Of a DNA stretch of 10,053 bases, positions 1 to 7,200 are shown piece by piece. The notes below the pieces were generated by a model that was not told where the DNA came from, ran no database searches, and worked only from the letters and a program-made list of their open reading frames with translations. The position numbers were made by a program, and so were the translations under genes. The first letter of the stretch is position 1. Every line of letters begins with the position of its first letter. The DNA comes from an uncultured Halioglobus sp. (GTDB lineage Bacteria > Pseudomonadota > Gammaproteobacteria > Pseudomonadales > Halieaceae), in assembly GCA_905480565.1 (NCBI GenBank), contig CAJQQW010000420.1, positions 1 through 10,053 of the forward strand, given 5' to 3'.

Positions 1-167
1 TCATGAGCAAGATCGACACGGACGTCATCGGCAAAGGCATGGCGCTGGACACCGGCGTCGACAATGTCGAGCTGATTGCAGTCAATGATGCCATCCGCAA
101 CCACCCGGTAGAGGTCATCGGCCGGGAGCTGCGAGGCTATATGACGGCGATGAAGCGAATTGTCTGA
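1..167 (+). CDS. C-terminal end of an unidentified protein (partial, 5' end outside window)
   Basis: An open frame runs from the window edge to TGA at 165-167 and is read in the third frame (codon boundary at base 3). About 54 residues are visible. They are soluble and mixed in charge, with no membrane segment, and end in MKRIV. An ATG at base 3 could in principle be a start, but only two bases lie upstream, so no ribosome site can be judged; a C-terminal fragment is the simpler reading. The frame is supported by the strong intrinsic terminator 20 bases after the stop. I do not recognise the family. The gene converges on ilvH. Confidence 0.6.
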   Translation, partial: MSKIDTDVIGKGMALDTGVDNVELIAVNDAIRNHPVEVIGRELRGYMTAMKRIV

Positions 168-187
168 TTTTGATGCCGCTGCCATTC

Positions 188-213
188 AAAAGGGGCCAGA
201 GGCCCCTTTTTTT
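188..213 (+). terminator. Rho-independent terminator
   Basis: AAAAGGGGCC (188-197) pairs perfectly with GGCCCCTTTT (201-210) across an AGA loop, and the T run continues to 213. It lies 20 bases after the stop of the gene at 1-167. The A tract on the left gives four T residues on the other strand, so it could weakly stop ilvIH transcripts as well. No other terminator is evident downstream of ilvH. Confidence 0.9.
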
Positions 214-480
214 GTGCCCCATGACGCAGGCAGGAATGTTGTGCTCTCATCCTTGCGCAAAACACCGATAGAACCTGAACCGATACAGTCAACATTAGGA
301 CACTTTTGCCGCAATGGGCGCGCCCTCCTCCACGCTGCAGACAGCGACAGATGTTATCGCTGACTCGAGCCCTGTGTCGAATGCGCTGCTGGCGACGACA
401 ACTCCACCCCTTCCTGGAGGCACAGTAAACACTCAGCCGCGCTGACGCGCGAAAAGGACGTTCCGATAACGGGGCAACGA
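214..480. other. Convergent intergenic spacer, no gene seen
   Basis: These 267 bases separate the terminator at 188-213 from the end of ilvH. Short open frames here have no convincing start, ribosome site or protein-like composition. A few short GC-rich self-complementary stretches (for example near 442-457) lack a following T run. It probably holds only the 3' untranslated region of ilvIH. Confidence 0.5.
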
Positions 481-972
481 TTAAAGCGAGAGTACCTTCT
501 CACCACGGGAAATCCCCGCGACGCCGGAGCGCACGACTTCCAGCACGTCTCCGTCGGGCATGGCCGCAACAAAGGCATCCAGCTTGTCACTGGGACCGGT
601 CAGCTGAATGGTATAAATAGAGGGTCCGACATCCACGATCTGGCCCCGAAATACATCGGTGGTGCGCTTGATCTCCTCTCGAGCAGCACCCGTGGCCCGG
701 ACCTTGATCAACATCAGATCCCGCTCGACATGAGCCCCCTCTGTCAGGTCAGCGAGCTTGACCACATCCACGAGCTTATTGAGCTGCTTGGTCAACTGCT
801 CTATTCGCAGGTCGTCACCCGCGGTTGTCAGGGTGAGCCGCGACAGTGTGGGGTCGTTCGTGGGCGCCACGTTCAAGGTCTCAATGTTGTAACCACGCTG
901 GGAGAAGAGACCAACGACACGAGACAGCGCTCCGGGCTCATTTTCCATCAGCATAGAAATAATCCGTCGCAT
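481..972 (-). CDS. ilvH: Acetohydroxyacid (acetolactate) synthase small, regulatory subunit IlvH/IlvN
   Basis: This is the regulatory subunit of AHAS. It activates the catalytic subunit and carries feedback inhibition by valine. At 163 residues it has the length of E. coli IlvH and aligns with it nearly end to end. The N-terminal ACT domain (about 1-75) holds the ENEPGALSRVVGLFSQRGYNIE block, and the C-terminal half contains the conserved FRGQIVDV segment. Asn11, Gly14 and Asn29, which in E. coli IlvH are linked to valine binding, are all present, so the enzyme is probably valine-sensitive (inference). The ATG is one base after the ilvI stop, and GAGAGGA sits about 6 bases upstream inside the end of ilvI. 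This argues for translational coupling and fixed stoichiometry. ilvC, often the next gene, does not follow; a convergent gene lies there instead. Confidence 0.97.
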   Translation of the reverse strand: MRRIISMLMENEPGALSRVVGLFSQRGYNIETLNVAPTNDPTLSRLTLTTAGDDLRIEQLTKQLNKLVDVVKLADLTEGAHVERDLMLIKVRATGAAREEIKRTTDVFRGQIVDVGPSIYTIQLTGPSDKLDAFVAAMPDGDVLEVVRSGVAGISRGEKVLSL

Positions 973-973
973 G

Positions 974-2722
974 TCAGGTCCTCTCGTTCTTGCTAAGCCA
1001 CATATCCTTCATCGAACCGTTCGGCGCAACGTGCATTGGATACACATGCTCCTTCGGGTCAATAAATATATCGAGGAACACCAGTTTATCCTTCATGGCA
1101 AACGCTTCATCCATGGCGGCATCGAGGTCGGCCATTGCGGTTACCTGCATACCCACGTGCCCATAGGACTCAGCCAGCTTTACAAAATCGGGCAGGGAAT
1201 CTTCATAGGTACTCATGGCATAGCGCCCCTCGTACTGCATGTCCTGCCACTGCTTGACCATTCCTAGGTAGTTATTGCGCAGGTTGATGATCTTCACACC
1301 CAGGTTGTACTGGGTGCAAGTGGATAGCTCCTGAATATTCATCTGGATACTGCCCTCACCGGTCACGCAGGCGACATTGGCATCCGGGAACGCCAGCTTT
1401 GCACCCATGGCAGCCGGGAGTCCAAATCCCATAGTCCCCAGACCGCCAGAGTTGATCCAGCGGCGGGGCTTATCAAAGGGGTAGTACTGCGCCGCAAACA
1501 TCTGGTGCTGCCCCACGTCAGACGTGACGTAGGCATCGCCGTTGGTGGCCCGAAACAGGCTCTCGATCACCTGCTGGGGCATAATCGCATCGCTGTCTCC
1601 ATAACGACGCCCATGAAACAGGCCATGCGCACCACGCCACTCATCAATTTGCTGCCACCACTTGCCCAGTGCTGACTGGTCCGGCAAGTCGGCGTCTTTC
1701 TCCTGTATCGCTTCGACCTGGGCGATGAGCTCCGTTAATACAGACTGAACCGGGCCCACAATAGGAATATCGGCCATCACAATCTTGGAAATAGAGGCAG
1801 GATCCACATCGATATGAATTATCTTGGCACCGGGGCAAAATTTCTCCACCGTGTTGGTCACGCGGTCATCAAAGCGCGCGCCCACGGCAAGAATACAATC
1901 GCTGTAGTGCATGGCCATGTTGGCTTCGTAAAAACCGTGCATTCCGAGCATGCCAAGAAACTGCGGATCGGTCCCCGGAAACGCGCCAAGTCCCATCAGG
2001 GTATTAGTCACCGGGAAGTTGAGGTGCCTCGCCAGCCGCGTCAACAGCTCGCTGCTCTCCCCCAATATAACGCCACCGCCGCTGTAGATAATCGGCCGCT
2101 TCGCGGCGAGCAGGAGTCGTGCCGCTTTCTTCACCTGCCCGGTATGGCCGCGCTGCGCAGGCGAGTACGAGCGCATCTTGACCGACTGGGGATACTCGTA
2201 CTCGAATTTCTCATCGGGCCGGGTCAGGTCTTTGGGAATGTCGATCACCACAGGGCCCGGCCGACCGCTGACCGCGATGTGGAACGCTTTCTTGATAATC
2301 CCGGGCAGATCCTCCGTGCGCCTTACCATGAAGCTATGCTTCACGATGGGACGGGATATACCGATCATGTCCGTCTCCTGAAAGGCGTCTTCACCGATCA
2401 GATGGCTCTGCACCTGCCCGGATAAAACCACCATGGGCGTTGAATCCATATAAGCCGTGGCAATCCCGGTGATCGCGTTGGTTGCTCCGGGCCCGGATGT
2501 TACCAACACCACGCCCGGCTTCCCCGTTGCGCGCGTATAACCATCCGCCGCATGCGTAGCCGCCTGCTCGTGTCGCACGAGCACATGGGGCACTTTACAA
2601 TCCTTGAACAGCGCATCGTAAATGTGTAGAACCGCACCACCCGGATAGCCGAAAATGTACTCGACGCCTTCGTCTTCCAGAGCGCGGGCGATCATTTCAC
2701 CGCCAGATAACAACTCCACCAT
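974..2722 (-). CDS. ilvI: Acetohydroxyacid (acetolactate) synthase large, catalytic subunit IlvI/IlvB
   Basis: The enzyme condenses two pyruvates to 2-acetolactate, or pyruvate with 2-oxobutyrate, using thiamine diphosphate, Mg2+ and FAD in the cytoplasm. The protein is 582 residues from the chosen start (E. coli IlvI has 574) and closely resembles AHAS III throughout. The N-terminal domain carries [15 protein letters not shown] and the catalytic Glu52 in RHEQ. The central FAD domain carries VGARFDDR, and the C-terminal domain carries [26 protein letters not shown] and GMVKQWQDM. The cofactor motif reads GEGS (455-458) and R482-N483-N484 rather than GDGS and NN. The frame is open back to a TTG at 2773, but ATG at 2722 (or 2725) is preferred. 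GGAG lies 4 bases upstream of it, and the protein then begins [11 protein letters not shown], matching the family N-terminus. It is cotranscribed with ilvH. Confidence 0.97.
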   Translation of the reverse strand: MVELLSGGEMIARALEDEGVEYIFGYPGGAVLHIYDALFKDCKVPHVLVRHEQAATHAADGYTRATGKPGVVLVTSGPGATNAITGIATAYMDSTPMVVLSGQVQSHLIGEDAFQETDMIGISRPIVKHSFMVRRTEDLPGIIKKAFHIAVSGRPGPVVIDIPKDLTRPDEKFEYEYPQSVKMRSYSPAQRGHTGQVKKAARLLLAAKRPIIYSGGGVILGESSELLTRLARHLNFPVTNTLMGLGAFPGTDPQFLGMLGMHGFYEANMAMHYSDCILAVGARFDDRVTNTVEKFCPGAKIIHIDVDPASISKIVMADIPIVGPVQSVLTELIAQVEAIQEKDADLPDQSALGKWWQQIDEWRGAHGLFHGRRYGDSDAIMPQQVIESLFRATNGDAYVTSDVGQHQMFAAQYYPFDKPRRWINSGGLGTMGFGLPAAMGAKLAFPDANVACVTGEGSIQMNIQELSTCTQYNLGVKIINLRNNYLGMVKQWQDMQYEGRYAMSTYEDSLPDFVKLAESYGHVGMQVTAMADLDAAMDEAFAMKDKLVFLDIFIDPKEHVYPMHVAPNGSMKDMWLSKNERT

Positions 2723-2726
2723 CATT

Positions 2727-2730
2727 CTCC
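2727..2730 (-). promoter_or_regulatory. Ribosome binding site deciding the ilvI start
   Basis: GGAG on the minus strand lies 4 bases before ATG 2722 and only 1 base before ATG 2725. It favours ATG 2722. It lies inside the extended reading frame, which argues against the TTG at 2773. Confidence 0.6.
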
Positions 2731-2771
2731 AAATCAAAACGACCAGCGCGTAACCCTCGCCGGCACATTCC

Positions 2772-2895
2772 AAAAACAGTGTGTGGGTATTGCTACAGAA
2801 TTACCCGGAACGGGTATTTCCCAAGCTACACCACCCCATTTCAAGCTCGATACACCGCCCGGAATCACCCAATCTAGGATTACGATCACGAACAG
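2772..2895 (-). promoter_or_regulatory. Candidate attenuator-like leader of ilvIH (speculative)
   Basis: Read on the minus strand, 2895-2863 encodes L-F-V-I-V-I-L-D-W-V-I in a frame open from a TTG at 2994 to a stop at 2734. Eight of these 11 codons are Val, Ile or Leu. Downstream come four short segments able to pair in alternative ways: CCGGGC (2862-2857), TACCCG (2816-2811), CGGGTA (2807-2802) and TACCC (2789-2785). TTTTT follows at 2776-2772, about 50 bases before ilvI. The order resembles classical branched-chain attenuators. Against it, the candidate terminator stem is only 5 bp, the T run starts 8 bases away, and the reading frame has no stop before the hairpins and no good start codon. 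Confidence 0.25.
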
Positions 2896-3063
2896 CCCGT
2901 GTATCGGTCGCCCTGCGGGGTAGCGCAGTGTCTGGCCCTCAACCCGGCCGATGCGGCACGAATTGAATACGGGACTTCCAAACAGCTGCGTCAAATAATC
3001 GGATTAACGCAGTAAGCCAGCGGCCGAGGGTACTCGACATTAGCCGTTGCCATTTGCAAGACC

Positions 3064-3098
3064 GCTATATTGTCGCGCCCCAATGTCGGTCAAGTCAA
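3064..3098 (-). promoter_or_regulatory. Possible sigma-70 promoter for ilvIH
   Basis: On the minus strand two overlapping -35-like hexamers, TTGACT (3098-3093) and TTGACC (3093-3088), each have a partner 18 bases downstream: GACAAT (3074-3069) and TATAGC (3069-3064). Each -10 matches the consensus at four of six positions. Transcription from here would give a leader of about 335 bases before ilvI. This is a pattern match only. Confidence 0.35.
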
Positions 3099-3140
3099 CC
3101 AGCAGACGGCCAAGGTGCGATTTAGTCACACTTTCACAGA

Positions 3141-3169
3141 TTGCCCGCAGTGGTGATCTGGAGTATTTT
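3141..3169 (+). promoter_or_regulatory. Possible sigma-70 promoter for the DUF4124 pair
   Basis: TTGCCC (3141-3146) and TATTTT (3164-3169) are separated by 17 bases and each matches consensus at four of six positions. The start codon at 3213 lies about 44 bases after the -10. Together with the minus-strand candidate at 3064-3098, this would make the interval a divergent promoter region. Confidence 0.35.
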
Positions 3170-3212
3170 CTCAGTGATAACAAGCTATTGGGCGGATAAC
3201 CCGTTGAAGCCA

Positions 3213-3653
3213 ATGCCCCTTTTTCCAATCGTTGCCATGGCGCTGCTACTCTGGGCAGCCGGCGCCAGCACCAGCGAAACCCTGTACCGGTGGGTGGATA
3301 ACAGCGGAAATCAGGTCAACAGCGACAGACCGCCCGCGGCGGGAATCAAGTACGAGATCATCTCCACACAGTCCAGCATGGTGCGCAGCGTGAATCCCCA
3401 GAACGTGAGTGCCTCGGCGGAGAACACGAATGAGGACGCCACACCAGACTCGCCATCACCGTCACCTGGCCGCAGCGCCACCGAGAAGAACCCGCAATTT
3501 TGCGCTCAGGCGAGGGACAACCTCACGCAACTGGACACTCGGGCACGTATTCGAATGCGCAACGCCGACGGCGAGATTCGCTACTTGAACGAGAAAGAAC
3601 GCGCCGCAGAACGCGATAAAGCGATTATGTCTATTGAGGCTCACTGTGAATAA
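3213..3653 (+). CDS. Secreted DUF4124-domain protein, first of a tandem pair
   Basis: A 146-residue exported protein of unknown function. The N-terminus (about 1-19) is hydrophobic and ends AAGAS, which fits a signal peptide. The DUF4124 core follows at about 23-45 with LYRWVDNSGNQVNSDRPP, the family's Y-[KR]-W-x-D-x-x-G...SDxPP pattern. A low-complexity Ser/Pro/Glu linker (about 60-92) leads to a charged C-terminal helix region that starts at Cys97 and ends at Cys145. These are the only two cysteines of the predicted mature protein and may form a disulfide. The frame is open from a TTG at 3141, but ATG 3213 puts the signal peptide at the N-terminus; no strong ribosome site precedes it. DUF4124 proteins are widespread in gammaproteobacteria, and their role is not established. 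It overlaps the next gene by 8 bases. Confidence 0.85.
   Translation: MPLFPIVAMALLLWAAGASTSETLYRWVDNSGNQVNSDRPPAAGIKYEIISTQSSMVRSVNPQNVSASAENTNEDATPDSPSPSPGRSATEKNPQFCAQARDNLTQLDTRARIRMRNADGEIRYLNEKERAAERDKAIMSIEAHCE
3636..3639 (+). promoter_or_regulatory. Ribosome binding site supporting the GTG start at 3646
   Basis: GAGG lies 6 bases before GTG 3646, inside the end of the preceding gene. The alternative in-frame TTG at 3634 has no comparable site and would put charged residues before the signal peptide. Confidence 0.65.
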
Positions 3654-4149
3654 ACAGATCCGGCTAAGCACATGCACATGCGTCGCCGCGCTGTTACTGG
3701 CAGCGGTGCTGGGGCGATCCTATCTCGCCGAAGCCCAGTCCGCCGTCTACCGATGGGTAGATGCGCAGGGCAACCTCGTTATGAGTGACATGCCACCCCC
3801 CGACGGAACCGTCTATGAGAGTCTGGGGACCAGAGAGACGATTAATCCAGCGGATGCCTTTGACTCGCCGCAGAACGAGGAGCAACGAAGCATAGACAGA
3901 GGGTTATCTGAGGACTTGAAACCCTCCACGAATAAGGAGCAGGATGCCTTTGCGTCGTCCGCGAACAATAATGAGCGCTGCGCACAGGCAAAAAATAATC
4001 TGTCAGCATTGAGTGAGGCGGGCCCTATCACGGTGCGCAATGATCAGGGCATACCGAGAGACCTGACCGCCGATGAAGTCCAGATTCAGCTACAAGCCAC
4101 CCGCGCACAGATCGCTGTTTACTGCGACGTCCCGCAAACTGACGAGTGA
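3646..4149 (+). CDS. Secreted DUF4124-domain protein, second of a tandem pair
   Basis: A 167-residue paralogue of the preceding gene. From the GTG start, a basic N-terminus (MNKQIR) and a hydrophobic stretch are followed by YLAEA, a good signal-peptidase I site near residue 30. The DUF4124 core follows at about 34-55 (VYRWVDAQGNLVMSDMPPPDG). An acidic, Ser/Asn-rich linker leads to the C-terminal region from Cys112 to Cys160. The cysteines are 48 residues apart, as in the neighbour (97 to 145), and the CAQA-x-x-NL block after the first cysteine is shared, so the C-terminal module is homologous as well. The start overlaps the preceding stop (GTGAATAA), so the pair is almost certainly coupled. 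The biochemical function is unknown, and the position beside a pilus operon is suggestive only. Confidence 0.87.
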   Translation: MNKQIRLSTCTCVAALLLAAVLGRSYLAEAQSAVYRWVDAQGNLVMSDMPPPDGTVYESLGTRETINPADAFDSPQNEEQRSIDRGLSEDLKPSTNKEQDAFASSANNNERCAQAKNNLSALSEAGPITVRNDQGIPRDLTADEVQIQLQATRAQIAVYCDVPQTDE

Positions 4150-4186
4150 TAAGCTACCGCGTAATTCCCACACCTCTCCGCGGCGA

Positions 4187-4224
4187 AAAAAAACGGGAAC
4201 CCCAGCTGAGGCCCCCGCTTTTTT
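4187..4224. terminator. Bidirectional Rho-independent terminator between the DUF4124 pair and pilY1
   Basis: An A tract (4186-4193) is followed by CGGG (4194-4197), a 16-base interior, CCCG (4214-4217) and a T run (4219-4224). CGGG pairs with CCCG, and six A-T pairs extend the stem past one A-C mismatch. Each strand ends in a T run, so it can stop the DUF4124 transcript (38 bases after its stop) and the pilY1 transcript (about 37 bases after its stop). Confidence 0.75.
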
Positions 4225-4261
4225 CTGCACAACAACATAGATAATATTTCACCTGCTACTG

Positions 4262-7200
4262 CTATGTCCCGTCTCGGTCAATATCCTCCGTGAAGTACAC
4301 ACGTTGGCGTATCGGCGGCGCGTTTGGCACAACCACTACAGGCTCAAAACCATTACAACCAATGCACACGGTCTCGGTCGTGCAAGCGCCCGCAACACTA
4401 CAATCATCATCCACTTCCTCACAATCTCCACCGTCACAGGCTAATCTTCCTTCGTGGATGGTCACCGTCACCAGCACAGGCGGAATGGGCAGCCCCGGTG
4501 AATCAATGATTACGCCCGCAGTAAATTCCGGATCGAAAAGGTTTATTGAATAGGAAGTGCCGATGCCGAGAGGTTCCGCGCAAATCCCGTCACTGACGCC
4601 GCCAGGTTGAAAGCTATTGAAGAACACTTTGCCGCCGCCGATTACCGCGGGGTTCGCCACTTGCTCGCCGCGATCGGGCAGATCCATATACCAGCCGTCA
4701 TCGGACAATGGCGCGAACGCCCCAGCGGGATTCTCCACTACAGCGTACATAGTGTCTCCATCGAGATCCACCACATAAGTCTCCCCGACATCAAGCGTCT
4801 CGTTGCTGTCGACAATCGTCTTATACGGCTCGTCAATCAGCAGATAAAAGCGATTCTGTACATCGGATGCGTAGGGGTAATTGACCTCCAGTGGCCGCTC
4901 TCTATCGCCACTGCCGATCGCCAGCACAATTTGACCCTGGAGTGCACCTGCCGCAGGCGCATTATAGAAGCGCAACGATGAGGTATCGGTATACGCAATT
5001 TTCTCAATACTCCACTCTTCCTTCGCAAGAGCGTTTATTCCCGACTCTGGATCGGCCTGGCTCATCGAGACAAAGTTGACCCGGTACAAGCTGCCTCCCA
5101 CGTCGGCCACGTAAAGAAAATCAATTGTGTCGTCGAAGTTAATATCAATCGGCACAACATCCGTGATGACCGGTGCGTCAGTCTCCAGTAGTGCCAGCAG
5201 CTCACCGGTGATGGCGTCGAGGATATAGACCCCCGCACCCTTGGCCGCATTACACGCGGCGTCGGGATAGGCTGCCACATCAGCGTTGAGACAATCGTCA
5301 AATCCACCCCCGAAGGCTACAATCAGCTGCGAGTCACCCTCAACGTCGGTGTAGCCTGCTACAACCCCCCCGATAGGCTTGGACCAACTTTGGCCCATAC
5401 CGGTGAAACCAGCAGTACAGTTGGTATCTCCTACGAGATCCTCACAACCCGCTCGCCATAACAGCTCCGGATTCTCGTCCGGGTCTGTGACGTCAAGCGC
5501 ATACACCATGCGCCCGCCCCGACGCATGGTCGGGTAAATATAGGCGTAGCTGAGCGCATTATCTCCGTCATAGCCCGCAATGAGACCGGTACTCCCATCA
5601 AAGAAGTAATCTTTGGGGTCATGCTGAAAGCCCTGCTCTTCCTCTGCGCCGGTATACTCTACCAGCGGGTAGTTTTCGTACAAACGGTCGAGTTTTTCGA
5701 AATGCTCAGGGGCAACCAGCGACCAGCGCTCGGTGCCATCCGCGCCATTCACCGCGCGATAATCGCCACTATTTGTGCCGTAATAAATCGTCACGGAGTC
5801 ACTCGCATGACGAAAAGCCAATGGGGAAGAGTGCACAACGTCACCGTGAATGGACGCCCGCAAGCCCGCAACCGGCGCCGCTTTATCGGTGCCCGTTTCA
5901 TCGCCGATAAAATAATCGTAAACAGGCTGTCCACCCATCGCTACCGCGTCACCTGCAGCGACTTCAAGTGGCCGAAGCGTATTTTCGCCGCTCACGGTCA
6001 AGAGGTTACGTATACTGGCGCTCTCCAGGGCGCGCAGCTGCTGCCCTGCGCCGCCTTTCTCTACGAAATAGCCGTCGGGCAGATCCGACCACACATTTTC
6101 TGTTACATCCGGGTCCGCGCATTCTCCCTCTACCGGGGGGTCAATGCCGAGATTTTCCCAATAGTTGGCAGAGTCATCAGTCCAAAAGCTTTGCGCGCAG
6201 GGCTTTGGAAAACCTGAAGCAGAGTTAATCGCCTCGTCCGAATTAACATCAGCCACTCTGGGTATATTGTTGAACAGCGCCAGCTGATAGCGCTTGAGAT
6301 TACCGAACCAACGCGGCTCCTTACCGAGAGAGGGGCGGAACATACCGATGTATAATTGGTTGTCCACCCTGGCACGGTTAGTAGTGCTCAGGGGCAAGCT
6401 CACTGCGGCAAAACTCGATTCCTTCGCAATAATATCGCCAACAATTGAGTTAAGTGCCGTCACGATCTCGTCTTCATTCTTGGCTTGGAAATAGCGGCCA
6501 CCGCCGACATTGGCCGCTGTGAACCACACCTTACTCAAGTCTTCATTTTGTTGTGCATTGAACACGTCGATGACGTAGGTACTCACCCTGACATCCTCGG
6601 ACAAAACCTCTCCGTCGACCGTCGCTGAATAGGGAATGCCGACGTTATACAAAAATTTCGCCCAGTCATCGAAGTTGTATGCAAGCCCGCTGCTATCATC
6701 GTACCCAGCACCCGGCACGAAAATCTCCACAGTCTCAGCAGGGATCACTGTGTCCGGGGCACATTCACCCGGAATCACGGTGCCCGGTGGCACCCAAGGC
6801 CCATCCACACACACGCCAGGAATAATTTCTGTGTCTTCATATTCAGGAATAACCACATCCCAACGGTACGTACGATTCGACTTTTTACCCGTCGTCTGAC
6901 ACCCCGGGTGAGAGCTTGCCAACGACGTGCAGGAACAATTAGTTTGATCCTCACAAAACCCGCTCGTATTTTCATCCGCAGTACACGCCGCTTGCTCGGT
7001 CGTTTTCCAACAGCCCTGAGAGGGCTGCGTCTGTTCTGGTACCACCGTTATAACTTCTTGATCTTCACAAATTTGCTCAAAGTAGCCCACTTCGACCACG
7101 GTGTCCGGCGCACAAACTCCAGGAATTACCTGCTCTTCGATAAAGCGTTCCTCTGTCTCGAAATCCCAGACCGGCAGAGGATCGCCACTGGAATCACCCG

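Noticed and set aside
160..363. Plus-strand open frame of 67 codons after the first gene
   Set aside because: It starts at TTG, runs through the terminator at 188-213 and has no protein-like features.
1814..2425. Plus-strand open frame (203 codons) inside ilvI
   Set aside because: It is antisense to highly conserved IlvI sequence and its composition follows from the ilvI codons.
2723..2773. N-terminal extension of ilvI to a TTG at 2773
   Set aside because: The extra residues match nothing at the start of IlvI proteins, TTG is a poor start, and a ribosome site sits just before ATG 2722.
2916..2931. Hairpin CTGCG / CGCAG in the ilvI leader
   Set aside because: A perfect stem but only 5 bp with a 6-base loop and no T run, so it is too short to call a terminator or riboswitch alone.
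3040..3228. Minus-strand open frame of 62 codons in the divergent region
   Set aside because: It has no recognisable composition or ribosome site, lies across both promoter candidates and overlaps the start of the DUF4124 gene.
5621..6217. Long plus-strand open frame (198 codons) inside pilY1
   Set aside because: It lies antisense to a strongly supported PilY1 propeller region and shows no family-like motifs; it is a shadow of high-GC coding sequence.
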